This document shows, piece after piece, positions 27,232 to 36,586 of a stretch of 64,000 bases of DNA. The stretch spans positions 372,001-436,000 of the forward strand of contig CANMJD010000002.1 in NCBI GenBank assembly GCA_947498155.1, read 5' to 3'. Made by a program: the position numbers and the translations under genes. The stretch is from an uncultured Pseudoruegeria sp. GTDB taxonomy: Bacteria > Pseudomonadota > Alphaproteobacteria > Rhodobacterales > Rhodobacteraceae. Within the stretch, counting starts at the first letter, position 1. Each line of letters opens with the position of its first letter. The notes under the pieces are model-generated. The model was not told the DNA's origin. It worked only from the letters and a program-made list of their open reading frames with translations, and did no database searches.

Positions 27232-28050
27232 TTAAACACCGAGCTTTGCGTGCACCTCATCAAGGTCGATCTCGGCGATCGGGTATTTGTTGGATGGATC
27301 GTCAAAGTCATATTTGAACAGATCAAAGTCCCGTTTGTACATTTCATAAACCAAATGCCGCGACAGATCGTCAAAGTAATCCTCAACCGGATGGGCGCGT
27401 TTGGGGCCATGCCCTTCGGATTCGTTGAACCGTGGAATCGCCGAAATATCGACCCCATGGGCGACTTCGATATTATCCAGCACCGATTGCATTCCTTCGT
27501 TGAACCGCTCGGTAAAGAAGATGTTGTTGTAGCGCCCACCGTTAACAATGAAGGTCGAGATATGACCGGACATGGCGGACCAGTGGATGTCAGGCTCCAT
27601 TGGGCGTTTCCAGCGGATGGTGTCGCGGGCAAACAGCAGGAATCGGCGGAAGCTTGCGATCTGGTCGAATTCAAACCCGGTTTCCGGATCGCCAACTTCG
27701 ATGCCGTATTTCTGGATCAGGAGCGGCACAAGGTTGCCTCTGTAGCGTTTACCGTTGCGCTGGATGCCGCAAATCTTGTCAAAAAACGACGACAGAATTC
27801 GCGTATAAGGATTGCGCACGCAGGTAAACGCATAGGTCTCCTGACTTTTAACGCGCCGGGTGATCAGCTGCTGGCTTTGTTCTTGCGACCATTTGTGAAG
27901 ACCCTTGGTTGAGTCATGGATATCGCCATCATAAAATTCGCCATGGTCGGAATAATACATTATTTGACCGATGGTTGAGCAGGCACATTTCGGCACAACC
28001 CGATACGCCACGCTTTCGCTCTCTGTCATCCACGTACCAGGAAAACCCAT
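27232..28050 (-). CDS. Sulfotransferase family 2 protein
   Basis: 272-residue PAPS-dependent carbohydrate sulfotransferase-like protein. The 5'-phosphosulfate loop is visible as RVVPKCACSTIGQIMYY, and the 3'-phosphate site as FTCVRNPYTRILSSFFDKI. Homologues in roseobacters may modify surface glycans or glycolipids. It has no signal peptide or membrane segment. It is divergent from a glycosyltransferase gene 143 bp away, suggesting that the two act on the same cell-surface product (inference). Confidence 0.85.
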   Translation of the reverse strand: MGFPGTWMTESESVAYRVVPKCACSTIGQIMYYSDHGEFYDGDIHDSTKGLHKWSQEQSQQLITRRVKSQETYAFTCVRNPYTRILSSFFDKICGIQRNGKRYRGNLVPLLIQKYGIEVGDPETGFEFDQIASFRRFLLFARDTIRWKRPMEPDIHWSAMSGHISTFIVNGGRYNNIFFTERFNEGMQSVLDNIEVAHGVDISAIPRFNESEGHGPKRAHPVEDYFDDLSRHLVYEMYKRDFDLFKYDFDDPSNKYPIAEIDLDEVHAKLGV

Positions 28051-28193
28051 AAACCTATGCCTCCAAATCCGAATGACTTTGATATCATCCGGCTACAATT
28101 TGTGCCAAAAAATCAAATATTACCTTTTTATACAATCACTCTTAGCGCTTTCAGTGTAAACAATCTAAAAACTGTGTAGAACAGGTTTCGGTT

Positions 28194-29771
28194 ATGGCGA
28201 AAATTGCATTCATATTACTCTGTCATAAGGATCCGGATGCGATAATCCAGCAGGCGGAGCAGTTGACGGCGATGGGGGATTGCATCTCCATCCATTTCGA
28301 CGCGAGCGCGAAGCCCGAATTGTATCAGCGTATTCGCAAAGCTTTGGACGACAATCCGAATGTCACCTTTTCGCGCAAACGTATCAAATGTGGCTGGGGG
28401 GAATGGTCGCTGGTTCAGGCGACGCTCTATGCGCTGGATGCGGCGGTGAAAACCTTTCCGCGCTGTACGCATTTTTACATGCTGTCGGGCGATTGCATGC
28501 CAATCAAATCTGCGAAATATACCCATGCGTTTCTGGATGATAACGACAAGGATTATGTTGAGAGTTTTGATTATTTCAACAGCGATTGGATCAAGACCGG
28601 CATGAAGGAAGAGCGGTTGATCTACCGCCACTTCTTTAATGAGCGCACCCAGAAATGGCTGTTCTATCGTAGTTTTGAATTGCAAAAGAAACTTGGGTTA
28701 ACGCGTGAGGTCCCTGCGGATCTTCAGATCATGATCGGGAGCCAATGGTGGTGTCTGCGCCGCCGGACGGCGGAATGGATTCTGAGTTTCACCCGCAAGC
28801 GCCCCGATGTGATGAGGTTTTTCAAAACCACCTGGATTCCAGATGAGACCTTCTTTCAGACGCTAGTGCGCCATCTTGTACCAGGGGATGAGATCGAAAC
28901 CCGCACCCTGACGTTTTTGATGTTCTCGGATTATGGGATGCCGGTGACATTCTATAACGACCACTACGAGATGCTGCTTAATCAGGATTTCCTGTTCGCG
29001 CGTAAAATCTCTCCGGGGGCCAAAGATCTGAAGACCAAATTGGGGGAATTATTTTCGGATGATTCTGCCGATTTCCGCATCAGCAACGAAGGGCGCAGTC
29101 TGTTTAAATTCCTGTCGGATCGGGGGCGCAAAGGGCGACGCTTTGCACCGCGTTTCTGGGAGACCGAGAGTTCCTTGGGTCCAGAGCGGGAATTAATGAT
29201 TGTCACCTGTAAAAAATGGCATGTGGCAAAGCGGCTGCTGGATCGGGCCCGTCATGTGACCAATGTGCCCATGGTCGAATATATCTTTGACGAGGAAGAC
29301 ACCAGCCTGCCGGATTTGGGGGGCATTCAACGCTCTTTGACCAAACGTACGCGCCATCGGCGGGCGGTGGTGCGTCTGTTGTTTGAATATTATGAAACAG
29401 ACCGGCTGGTGATCTGTCTGGACCCGGCGAATATCGATCTGATGCAGGATTTTTTCTCGGACCGCAGCAAAACCCGCATGTTGGAGATCGAATGCGATTT
29501 TACCGATGATTACTTGATCGGCCACGCGAAACGGGTTGGCTTGGCGGGGGAACGCACCACGCAAGATACCATCGACAATCTTCTGCCGACAATCCGCGGG
29601 GATGTGTTGTTTGAAAGCGACCGGATCAGGGATTCCAACTTCCCCGGCTATTACCGCGTAAAAGAGGTGAATTCAGCGGATGAAAACGCTGGGCCGATTG
29701 CCGCTTTTCTTGATATTCCTCTGGAGCAGGCCAAAGAAGTGGCGCAGACTCCTTATCTTTTTGTGGACTAA
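28194..29771 (+). CDS. Core-2/I-branching-type N-acetylglucosaminyltransferase with C-terminal extension
   Basis: 525-residue protein. Residues 1 to about 280 form a GT14 Branch domain: IAFILLCHKDPDAIIQQ, SIHFDASA, CGWGEWSLVQATLYALDAAVK, HFYMLSGDCMPIKS and GSQWWCLRRRTAEWI, with PDETFFQTLV. The remaining roughly 240 residues (FWETESSLGPERELMIVTCKKWHVAKRLLD onward) are a separate soluble domain that I cannot name. Eukaryotic relatives add beta-1,6-GlcNAc; the bacterial acceptor is unknown. No signal peptide. It is divergent from the sulfotransferase and 5 nt before the HIT gene. Confidence 0.85.
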   Translation: MAKIAFILLCHKDPDAIIQQAEQLTAMGDCISIHFDASAKPELYQRIRKALDDNPNVTFSRKRIKCGWGEWSLVQATLYALDAAVKTFPRCTHFYMLSGDCMPIKSAKYTHAFLDDNDKDYVESFDYFNSDWIKTGMKEERLIYRHFFNERTQKWLFYRSFELQKKLGLTREVPADLQIMIGSQWWCLRRRTAEWILSFTRKRPDVMRFFKTTWIPDETFFQTLVRHLVPGDEIETRTLTFLMFSDYGMPVTFYNDHYEMLLNQDFLFARKISPGAKDLKTKLGELFSDDSADFRISNEGRSLFKFLSDRGRKGRRFAPRFWETESSLGPERELMIVTCKKWHVAKRLLDRARHVTNVPMVEYIFDEEDTSLPDLGGIQRSLTKRTRHRRAVVRLLFEYYETDRLVICLDPANIDLMQDFFSDRSKTRMLEIECDFTDDYLIGHAKRVGLAGERTTQDTIDNLLPTIRGDVLFESDRIRDSNFPGYYRVKEVNSADENAGPIAAFLDIPLEQAKEVAQTPYLFVD

Positions 29772-29776
29772 AAACA

Positions 29777-30160
29777 ATGCCTTACGCCTATGACGATCAG
29801 AACATCTTTGCCAAAATCCTGCGCGGAGAAATCCCGAACAAAACAGTCGTGGAGACCGAGCATAGCCTTGCATTTCACGATATTGCCCCTCAGGCCCCTG
29901 ACCATATCCTTGTGATCCCGAAAGGGGCTTATGTCTGTTATGACCACTTCGCGCTTGAAGCATCGGATGCCGAAATTCTGGACTACACCCGTTTGATTGG
30001 CAAAATTTGTGCCGATCTGGGGGTTCAGCCGGGCGAAGGGGGCGACGGATTCCGGTTGATCGCCAATGCAGGCCCGCATGGGGTACAGGAAGTGCCGCAT
30101 TTGCATGTGCATATTCTGGCGGGTCGTGTTTTGGGGCCGATGCTGACGCGTCTAAGGTAA
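29777..30160 (+). CDS. HIT family protein
   Basis: 127-residue histidine-triad nucleotide hydrolase or transferase (HinT group), usually acting on adenosine phosphoramidates. It has the N-terminal DDQNIFAKILRGEIPNK segment, DIAPQAPDHILVIPK, and the catalytic triad HLHVHILAG. No clear Shine-Dalgarno precedes ATG 29777, which follows the glycosyltransferase stop by 5 nt, so translation may depend on coupling. A weak hairpin at about 30158-30182 followed by TTTTG could end transcription; otherwise 30161-30350 is empty. Confidence 0.92.
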   Translation: MPYAYDDQNIFAKILRGEIPNKTVVETEHSLAFHDIAPQAPDHILVIPKGAYVCYDHFALEASDAEILDYTRLIGKICADLGVQPGEGGDGFRLIANAGPHGVQEVPHLHVHILAGRVLGPMLTRLR

Positions 30161-30350
30161 CGGGCGTTGGCTCGCCGTTTTGTCGGCGGTTAGTCAATTG
30201 ACCAAGAGCAAGCTGTGGGCGGGCATTCTCTTCGTATTGCACCAATGACTGCTATGCGCAGAAGGCGGGCCTTTTAAAGTCGTGGACAAGACTCCGCAGG
30301 GATGTTGCACAATCGATCTGAAATTCTCATATTTCTGTCCTTAGCTGGTG

Positions 30351-30716
30351 TTAAACCAAGTTTAGCAGTTTTGAATACCCAGCCCCCAAAACAAAGGCGG
30401 AAAGCGTGCCGGTAATCAAGGCAGGGATACCCTGTTTCCAAGTATCAAAAACAAGATGGCAAAAGATTGCCCCGATCGAAGTGCCTAGAAGAGCCAGCGC
30501 TCCAAGTGGGCCGATCCAGCTGGATTGAAACCAGATCGCAATCGCGCCGAACAGTTCTCCGCAACCAACAAGGAACATGATCTGTCGGTTCAAACTGTAG
30601 TTTTCAAACATCTCCAGTTGGATTTCGAAGACTGTCTGTTGCCAGCCAAAGATCTTGATAGATGACGCAAGTAGAAAGAAGGCCGAAAGCAGACCGATAA
30701 CGATATTTAGGAGCAA
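30351..30716 (-). CDS. DoxX-like membrane protein
   Basis: 121-residue protein with four hydrophobic segments (LLNIVIGLLSAFFLLASSIKIFG, IMFLVGCGELFGAIAIWF, LGALALLGTSIGAIFCHL and LITGTLSAFVLGAGYS), the DoxX/DUF4345 architecture. I choose the TTG at 30716 because AAAGGA lies 8 nt upstream and it follows the AraC stop by 1 nt; longer readings would run inside the AraC gene. It is co-transcribed with that regulator. DoxX proteins are often linked to quinone or thiol redox chemistry, but no function can be claimed here. Confidence 0.75.
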   Translation of the reverse strand: MLLNIVIGLLSAFFLLASSIKIFGWQQTVFEIQLEMFENYSLNRQIMFLVGCGELFGAIAIWFQSSWIGPLGALALLGTSIGAIFCHLVFDTWKQGIPALITGTLSAFVLGAGYSKLLNLV

Positions 30717-30717
30717 T

Positions 30718-31743
30718 TTAGTTTCCTTTGTTTTGCTTTTTAAATTTGGCTGGCGACACGCCGGTCCATTTGCGAAACGCCCGGGAAAAGGCGGTCGGAT
30801 CTGCATAGCCCAGCCGAAGAGCGGTGCGCCCGACAGACATATTCTGTGTCATCAGCAACCGCTCGGCTTCGCTCTGTTTTACGTTGGTGATCACTTGCGA
30901 GGCGGTCATATCATAAGGGGCCAACCGGTTGTTCAACGTTTCCCGATGAAAGCCACAGAGGCGCGCAAGTTCATCCACGCCAAATCCGGGCTCTGCCAGA
31001 TTGATGCGTATCAGACCTTCTAGACCTGAAAGAAAGTCTTGTGGCGCCGCCATATCCTCGTCCTGTTCGGGTGATACCGGCGCATGTCTCAAGGTTTCGG
31101 GACGCAATTGAAAATTTAGCCAGCTCGATGGGAACCGGATTGAAAAGCCCTGCGGACCACATTTTATTGCCTGCACCCCATGAAACTGTTGTGGGATCGC
31201 GGCAGGATTGCTTACTCGGAAAATGATCTGATTGGGATCCCACCTGAAATCAAGAACCCGATGCAACAGAGATACCCAAATGCTGGCGAGAAATGCATCC
31301 GTTTGGCCCGGCGGTACAGTGGGAACAAAATTGCGGCGTGCGCTCAGGTAGGCGTGGTTATCTTCCACAAGGAGAGATTGGGTAACCGCATTTGACTCCT
31401 TAGAAACCGCCTGCGTGAATCTGTTGAAAAAATCACCCAAGGTCAGAGCCTCGCTCAGGGTATCCCCAAACGTCAGGAAACGCACAAGGTCCACAGTTTC
31501 CCCAACACGCGCGCAGAAATCGATCGAGGTGGCATCAGCAACCGCTTGATAAATTCTGTAGACCGTATCGTGCGGAACGAAGTTTTGCTTATCCATGACT
31601 TGTGCTTCGCTGATCCCCAAAGGGCCAAGCACCAACCCAGGTTCAACATTCACTTTTCGTAAAGCGCCAACCACTGGAGCTGCCACCGATGCCCTAACGA
31701 GGGGCAGAGATTGATCTTTCTTATGACGCGCGGTGTCTGACAT
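30718..31743 (-). CDS. AraC-family transcriptional regulator
   Basis: 341-residue regulator. The N-terminal ~230 residues match the arabinose-binding-like sensor domain of the OruR/ArgR-type AraC group (ALRKVNVEPGLVLGPLGISEAQV, FLTFGDTLSEALTLGDFFNRF). The C-terminal HTH region contains FGVDELARLCGFHRETLNNRL and VGRTALRLGYADPTAFSRAFRKWTGVSPAKFK. GGAG 6 nt before ATG 31743 sets the start; upstream frame to 31896 is intergenic. It diverges from the first exported amidohydrolase and probably controls that operon and its own DoxX partner. Confidence 0.9.
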   Translation of the reverse strand: MSDTARHKKDQSLPLVRASVAAPVVGALRKVNVEPGLVLGPLGISEAQVMDKQNFVPHDTVYRIYQAVADATSIDFCARVGETVDLVRFLTFGDTLSEALTLGDFFNRFTQAVSKESNAVTQSLLVEDNHAYLSARRNFVPTVPPGQTDAFLASIWVSLLHRVLDFRWDPNQIIFRVSNPAAIPQQFHGVQAIKCGPQGFSIRFPSSWLNFQLRPETLRHAPVSPEQDEDMAAPQDFLSGLEGLIRINLAEPGFGVDELARLCGFHRETLNNRLAPYDMTASQVITNVKQSEAERLLMTQNMSVGRTALRLGYADPTAFSRAFRKWTGVSPAKFKKQNKGN

Positions 31744-31807
31744 TCTGTCTCCAATCCCTAAAGACTGACCTGCTGTAACGGGATTATCCAACTGATATTC
31801 CCAAAAA

Positions 31808-31860
31808 CCTGACATTTTGCCAAAACAAATTTTTGTATACTGCCAACATGTCAGGCAAAA
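31808..31860. promoter_or_regulatory. Symmetric-element cluster between AraC gene and amidohydrolase operon
   Basis: In the 183-bp divergent region a perfect 8-bp inverted repeat (CCTGACAT at 31808-31815, ATGTCAGG at 31848-31855) frames a palindrome TTTTGCCAAAA and an overlapping CAAAA-CAAAT-TTTTG. TGCCAAAACA and TGCCAACATG also stand as near direct repeats 22 nt apart, close to the two-turn spacing common for AraC dimers. A good candidate for the AraC regulator's binding region. Confidence 0.5.
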
Positions 31861-31926
31861 ATATGCACGCGCCCTAAGATTGTATTCAGAAAACAAGATT
31901 TTTGATTCGTCTCTGGGGAGGTCACG

Positions 31927-33288
31927 ATGATCAACAAATATCGAAATACATCCAAGGCTTTGGCGCTTGTCTCATTCCTGATGAGTTCGGGAATGGCCGT
32001 GGCTCAAGAAGAGAGTTTCCCGACGCTCTTTACCAACGTCAATGTCTTTGATGGGATGAAAGAAGCACTGATCGAAAACGCCAATGTTCTGGTCGTCGAC
32101 AATCTGATTGCCGAGGTCTCGACCGAACCGCTGGCAGTCGCCAACGCTCAAATTATCGATGGTGGCGGGCGCACGTTAATGCCGGGATTGATTGATGCCC
32201 ATGTCCATATGGCAATCACCGAACCGGTTGCGGACATCCGGGACAATTTTGATTGGATGTATTGGGGGGCAACTGCGACAGTCGAGGCTGAAAAGATGCT
32301 TTTGCGAGGCTTTACCAGCGTGCGGGATGCCGGTGGACCGGCAATGGGGCTTCAGAAAGCCATCGACCGGGGCAAAGCCGTGGGCCCGCGCATCTATCCA
32401 TCCGGGCCCGTGATCTCGCAAACCTCTGGGCATGGCGAACACAGGCACTATACGGAACCGCACCCCAACTTCGAGGGAGCCTCGCCCTCATTTTTCAATC
32501 AGCACGTCGAGTTTCTTGCTGACGGTGTCCCGGAAGTTCTGCGTGCGACCCGCGAAGCACTCCGGTTGGGTGCCACGCAGATCAAGGTCATGGCGGGGGG
32601 TGGCGTGTCCTCCAGCACCGACCCGCTACACACCGTTCAGTATTTTCCTGAAGAACTGGAAGCCGCGGTCAAAGCTGCAGCGGACTGGGATACGTACGTT
32701 CTTGTCCACGCTTACAATGACGAGAGCATTCTGCGGTCCATCGAAGCAGGGGTGCAGAGCATCGATCATGCTCAGCTAATGACCGAAGTGTCTGCGCAGG
32801 CGATTAAAGAGGCAGATGTCTGGGTTGTGCCGTTCTACTCTCACCTTGGTCTGGATGAGGAAACGGTCGTCAAAGTGCTTGGCCCGCTCGCGGCCCCTAA
32901 ATTCCTTGAGGTTCAGGCCGGTTCCAGAAACCAAATGAAACTTTTGAAAGAATACGAAATCGACAAGGTTGCCTTTTCGACCGACATCATTGGGGACCCT
33001 GCGGCGCTGACCAAGCAGAACGATGAATTCAAATATCGCCTAGAAGAGTGGTCCTCATACGAAGTGCTCATGCAAGCAACGTCTAAAGCGGGTGAGTTGT
33101 TGGCCCTTTCGGGCAAGCTAAATCCTTATCCGGCGGGCCCACTGGGTGTGATCGCCGAAGGTGCCTATGCCGACATTCTACTGGTCGATGGGAATCCGGT
33201 CGAGGATGCGATGATCATGACCGACTACGAAAACAACTTTGATCTGATCATGAAAGACGGCGTGATCTACAAAAACACACTCGATTAA
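31927..33288 (+). CDS. Exported amidohydrolase, prolidase-like (COG1228 type), paralogue 1
   Basis: 453-residue metal-dependent hydrolase with a signal peptide (MINKYRNTSKALALVSFLMSSGMAVAQ). All binuclear-site residues are present: His92 and His94 in GLIDAHVHM, the carbamylatable Lys220 in ATQIKVMAGGG, His261 in VLVHAYND, His281 in SIDHAQL and Asp353 in FSTDIIGD. Relatives cleave Xaa-Pro or Xaa-Arg dipeptides, N-acyl amino acids or lactones. GGGAGG precedes ATG 31927. It is the first of three consecutive exported amidohydrolases under a divergent AraC regulator. Confidence 0.88.
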   Translation: MINKYRNTSKALALVSFLMSSGMAVAQEESFPTLFTNVNVFDGMKEALIENANVLVVDNLIAEVSTEPLAVANAQIIDGGGRTLMPGLIDAHVHMAITEPVADIRDNFDWMYWGATATVEAEKMLLRGFTSVRDAGGPAMGLQKAIDRGKAVGPRIYPSGPVISQTSGHGEHRHYTEPHPNFEGASPSFFNQHVEFLADGVPEVLRATREALRLGATQIKVMAGGGVSSSTDPLHTVQYFPEELEAAVKAAADWDTYVLVHAYNDESILRSIEAGVQSIDHAQLMTEVSAQAIKEADVWVVPFYSHLGLDEETVVKVLGPLAAPKFLEVQAGSRNQMKLLKEYEIDKVAFSTDIIGDPAALTKQNDEFKYRLEEWSSYEVLMQATSKAGELLALSGKLNPYPAGPLGVIAEGAYADILLVDGNPVEDAMIMTDYENNFDLIMKDGVIYKNTLD

Positions 33289-33354
33289 GCGTTTCGCGCA
33301 GAGACGTTTTCGCGTCGCTCCGCACACTGTCAAATAAACAGGGAGACAATATCC

Positions 33355-34746
33355 ATGAAGCATTTCAAACAGATCGCAACTGCGGCCAGTACGCTTGCAC
33401 TGATGGCGAGCGCAACTTTTGCCCAAGACGCAGCACCGCAAACCCTGTTCACCAATGTCCATGTCTTCGACGGCGTGAACGAGGCGCGGATCGAAAACGC
33501 CAGTGTTCTGGTTGAAGGCAACCTGATCAAGGAAGTCTCAAACGACGCCATCGACGCGCCGGACGCGACCGTGATCGACGGGGGCGGGCGCACATTGATG
33601 CCGGGGCTAATCGATGGTCACACTCATTTCCTTTTCGCTGTGAATGGCGGCGTCGGAGGGGCTGAGCAGACGCATTGGCAGTATCTCGGCGCAATGGGGA
33701 CGTATGCCGCCAAAGAACACCTCCATAACGGATTCACGACCGTGCGCGAGGCCGGTGGCGGCGTGGTCGGACCGGGGCTGAAACAAGCGATCGATGAAGG
33801 CTACGTGGAAGGGCCGAGAATCTACCCGTCTGCAGCTTGGATCGGGCAGACATCCGGTCACCAAGATTTTGTCACCTACGGCCAGTTCGATCAAACCGAA
33901 AACAATCTTTATCGGTTGGGCTTTTCGATCAATGCGGATGGTGCGGATGAGGTCACCGCAGCAGTGCGCAAGAACCTGTCCCTTGGCGCGTCCCAGATCA
34001 AGATTATGGTGTCGGGAGGCGTGGCTTCCGTGAAGGACCCATTGCATTCCTCACAGATGACCGAGGCAGAAATCCGCGCGGCAGTCGATGCGGCGGCGGC
34101 GTGGGACACCTATGTTTTGACCCACGTCTACAACGACTCCGATATCAAACGGGCGTTGGAGTATGGGGTCAAATCGATTGAACACGGGCAGTTCATGACC
34201 GACGAGACCGCCAAACTCGCCATCGAAAAAGGAGCGTTCATCGTCTCCAATCTCGCCGGATCGACAGAAGGAATTCTTCAACATCCTGCCTATTCGGTGG
34301 AAGGCTCGCCCACTCTGGTGAAGACGAAGCAATTTCTTGCAGGGGCTGCCAATTACAAGAAGGTGGTGAACGACAACCCTGATCTCAAAATGGTTTTCCA
34401 AACCGATCTGGTGTTCACCCGCGGATACGATTTGCGCCGCGGGATCGACTTTGAGAAGTGGGTGTTGACCGACTATCTTGGCAACCTGCGCGCGCTTCGG
34501 GCCATGACCTCGACTGCCGGCGAATTGATGGCCCTCAGCGGCAAGCAGAACCCTTACCCCGGAAAGCTTGGTGTGATCGAGGAAGGCGCTTATGCCGATA
34601 TTCTGATCGTTGACGGAAACCCGCTCGAAGACATTACCGTTATCGGAGCGAGCTCCGATTGGCTTGGCGCTCCCGACCGCGAGGAAATCCCAACAATGCG
34701 CATCATCATGAAGGATGGCGTGATCTATAAGAACACGCTGGAGTGA
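33355..34746 (+). CDS. Exported amidohydrolase, prolidase-like (COG1228 type), paralogue 2
   Basis: 463 residues, clearly a paralogue of the preceding gene: the mature start LFTNVHVFDGVNEARIENASVLVEGNLI and the end IMKDGVIYKNTLE match it closely. Signal peptide MKHFKQIATAASTLALMASATFAQ. Metal ligands His89/His91 (LIDGHTHF), Lys216 (QIKIMVSGG), His257 (VLTHVYND), His277 (SIEHGQF) and Asp351 (FQTDLVFT) are intact. The region around residues 95-110 (VNGGVGGAEQTHWQY) and the C-terminal insert near 430-445 differ from paralogue 1, implying another substrate preference. GGGAGA precedes ATG 33355. Confidence 0.88.
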   Translation: MKHFKQIATAASTLALMASATFAQDAAPQTLFTNVHVFDGVNEARIENASVLVEGNLIKEVSNDAIDAPDATVIDGGGRTLMPGLIDGHTHFLFAVNGGVGGAEQTHWQYLGAMGTYAAKEHLHNGFTTVREAGGGVVGPGLKQAIDEGYVEGPRIYPSAAWIGQTSGHQDFVTYGQFDQTENNLYRLGFSINADGADEVTAAVRKNLSLGASQIKIMVSGGVASVKDPLHSSQMTEAEIRAAVDAAAAWDTYVLTHVYNDSDIKRALEYGVKSIEHGQFMTDETAKLAIEKGAFIVSNLAGSTEGILQHPAYSVEGSPTLVKTKQFLAGAANYKKVVNDNPDLKMVFQTDLVFTRGYDLRRGIDFEKWVLTDYLGNLRALRAMTSTAGELMALSGKQNPYPGKLGVIEEGAYADILIVDGNPLEDITVIGASSDWLGAPDREEIPTMRIIMKDGVIYKNTLE

Positions 34747-34821
34747 GGAAAATGCGGGGCGGTCTCCCTCGTCCGCCTCGCGTTTTCTCACGCTGAAATA
34801 CTCCCATTGAAAGGATAGAAC

Positions 34822-36471
34822 GTGAAACACTTCGCCCTAGGTTCTCTCGTCGCACTCTGCGGCTCAATGACGTTCGCCCAGGAGACTACAGTATTCATCA
34901 ATGCCGACATCCTGACCATGGATGCCGATTTCACTGTGGCTCAGGCAATGGCTGTTCGAGGTAATCGTATTCTATCCGTGGGGACCGAGGCGAAAGTTAT
35001 GTCAGAGGCAGGAGGCGACGCTACAATTTTAGATTTGTCCGGCGGAACGGTGCTTCCGGGCTTTATTGACGCGCATTCACACCCGGTCGGTGGCGGTGCA
35101 TCCTCTGTCTTTGACAATGTCGGAATTGATCGCTTCTCCACGGTCGAAGAAGCCCTCGAATACATGAGGGAAGCAACAGAAGGTCAAGGCCCTCTTGATT
35201 GGGCTCTATTTGTAAACCTTGATCTTGCGACTCAATCGTTTGAGGACGGACTGGTTACCAGAGAGCATCTGGACGAAATAGCGCCGGACACGCCTATGGT
35301 GATTTGGCAGGCAGGTGGTCACAAGATGACGGTCAATTCTGTTATGTTGGATTTGATGGGTGTTTCTGACGACACGCCGGACCCCGCAGGTGCCCAGTTT
35401 GGGCGTTTTGAAGATGGTCGTCCGGATGGCAACTTATCGGGATCGGCTCTCTTGTTTGGCGCGCTAGGCGTTATCAAGCCTTACAACAGCTATGACCGGA
35501 TCGAGGGTTCAGTCGCACTGGCCAAGGAATGGAATGCACAGGGGCTCACAACTCTTGGGGTCGCGGGCGTCGCAACTCCGAAAGACTGGGACGTGTTGAC
35601 GGAACTCGCAGCGCGGGATGACTTCCCTTTGCGGACCCGTAACTACCTTCAATGGGGTGCCTTGGTGATGTGGGATCAAGCTGGTGTGGCCCCCGGACAA
35701 GGCGACGAAAAGTCCCGCATCATCGGTTGGAAAATCAGCGCCGACGGTTCCAACCAAGCCTTTACGGGTTTGCAGCGTGAACCCTACCTGAACTCCGATA
35801 ACCTTGGCCTTGCCTATATGAGCCAAGAAGCCATCGACAGCGCGGTTGTCAAAGGAACGAAGCGTGGCGGTCAAATGGCCATGCACGGCAACGGAAATGC
35901 AGCGATCGACAACATCATATCTTCGGTTCAGAAGGCTCGCGAAGCGGGTGTCGATGTTGTCCGCCCCCGAATTGAGCATTGCTCGATTACCGAAGATGAC
36001 CAGATCGCCAAACTTAGAGAGTTGGAGATTTCCTGTTCTTTCCTGATTGCGCATGTCCTTTACTGGGGAGAGGCATTCCGGGATACTGTTTTTGGCCCCG
36101 AAAAGGCGGTGAAGCTGGATCGCACGGGCAGTTTTGAGAGAGCCGGTGTGCCCTATTCGCTTCATACGGATTACTCCGTCTCGGTTCTCTCTCCGCTGGA
36201 AATGGTCGAAGCCGCAGTTACGAGGTCGCTCTTTACGTCCCCAGATACCGTTCTCGGTAAAGAGGAAAGGGCGTCGGTGAATATGGCGCTCCGTGCAATA
36301 ACCAGCGTTCCGGCGTTTCAGCTCTTGTCAGAGGAAGAGATCGGCAGCCTCGAGGTCGGCAAACTGGCCGACTTTGTGGTCCTGGGCGACAACCCGCGTG
36401 AAGTGACCCCAGATCAGATTAGCGAGATTTCGGTAAAGCAGACCTGGATGAACGGGAAACAGGTCCATTGA
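34822..36471 (+). CDS. Exported amidohydrolase, YtcJ-like (Amidohydro_3)
   Basis: 549-residue hydrolase of a different branch from its two neighbours. A signal peptide (MKHFALGSLVALCGSMTFAQ) is followed by VFINADILTMDADFTVAQAMAV, typical of YtcJ-like enzymes. Metal-site candidates: His85 and His87 in FIDAHSHPVG, a Lys in GWKISADGSNQAFTG, histidines in MAMHGNGNAA and RIEHCSI, and Asp in HTDYSVSVL. The start is GTG 34822 with AAGGA upstream. Base composition reads slightly less GC-rich than flanking genes, by eye only. The substrate is unknown. Confidence 0.87.
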   Translation: MKHFALGSLVALCGSMTFAQETTVFINADILTMDADFTVAQAMAVRGNRILSVGTEAKVMSEAGGDATILDLSGGTVLPGFIDAHSHPVGGGASSVFDNVGIDRFSTVEEALEYMREATEGQGPLDWALFVNLDLATQSFEDGLVTREHLDEIAPDTPMVIWQAGGHKMTVNSVMLDLMGVSDDTPDPAGAQFGRFEDGRPDGNLSGSALLFGALGVIKPYNSYDRIEGSVALAKEWNAQGLTTLGVAGVATPKDWDVLTELAARDDFPLRTRNYLQWGALVMWDQAGVAPGQGDEKSRIIGWKISADGSNQAFTGLQREPYLNSDNLGLAYMSQEAIDSAVVKGTKRGGQMAMHGNGNAAIDNIISSVQKAREAGVDVVRPRIEHCSITEDDQIAKLRELEISCSFLIAHVLYWGEAFRDTVFGPEKAVKLDRTGSFERAGVPYSLHTDYSVSVLSPLEMVEAAVTRSLFTSPDTVLGKEERASVNMALRAITSVPAFQLLSEEEIGSLEVGKLADFVVLGDNPREVTPDQISEISVKQTWMNGKQVH

Positions 36472-36586
36472 ATATCTCAAGCTTCAATGGAATCTGCCAC
36501 ATAAATTCGGCGAGGAAATTACCTCGGGTATCAGGCGATTTGCTCAACAGAGTCTCCGACAAGAACCAATACGAAAAGGCGGTAAG

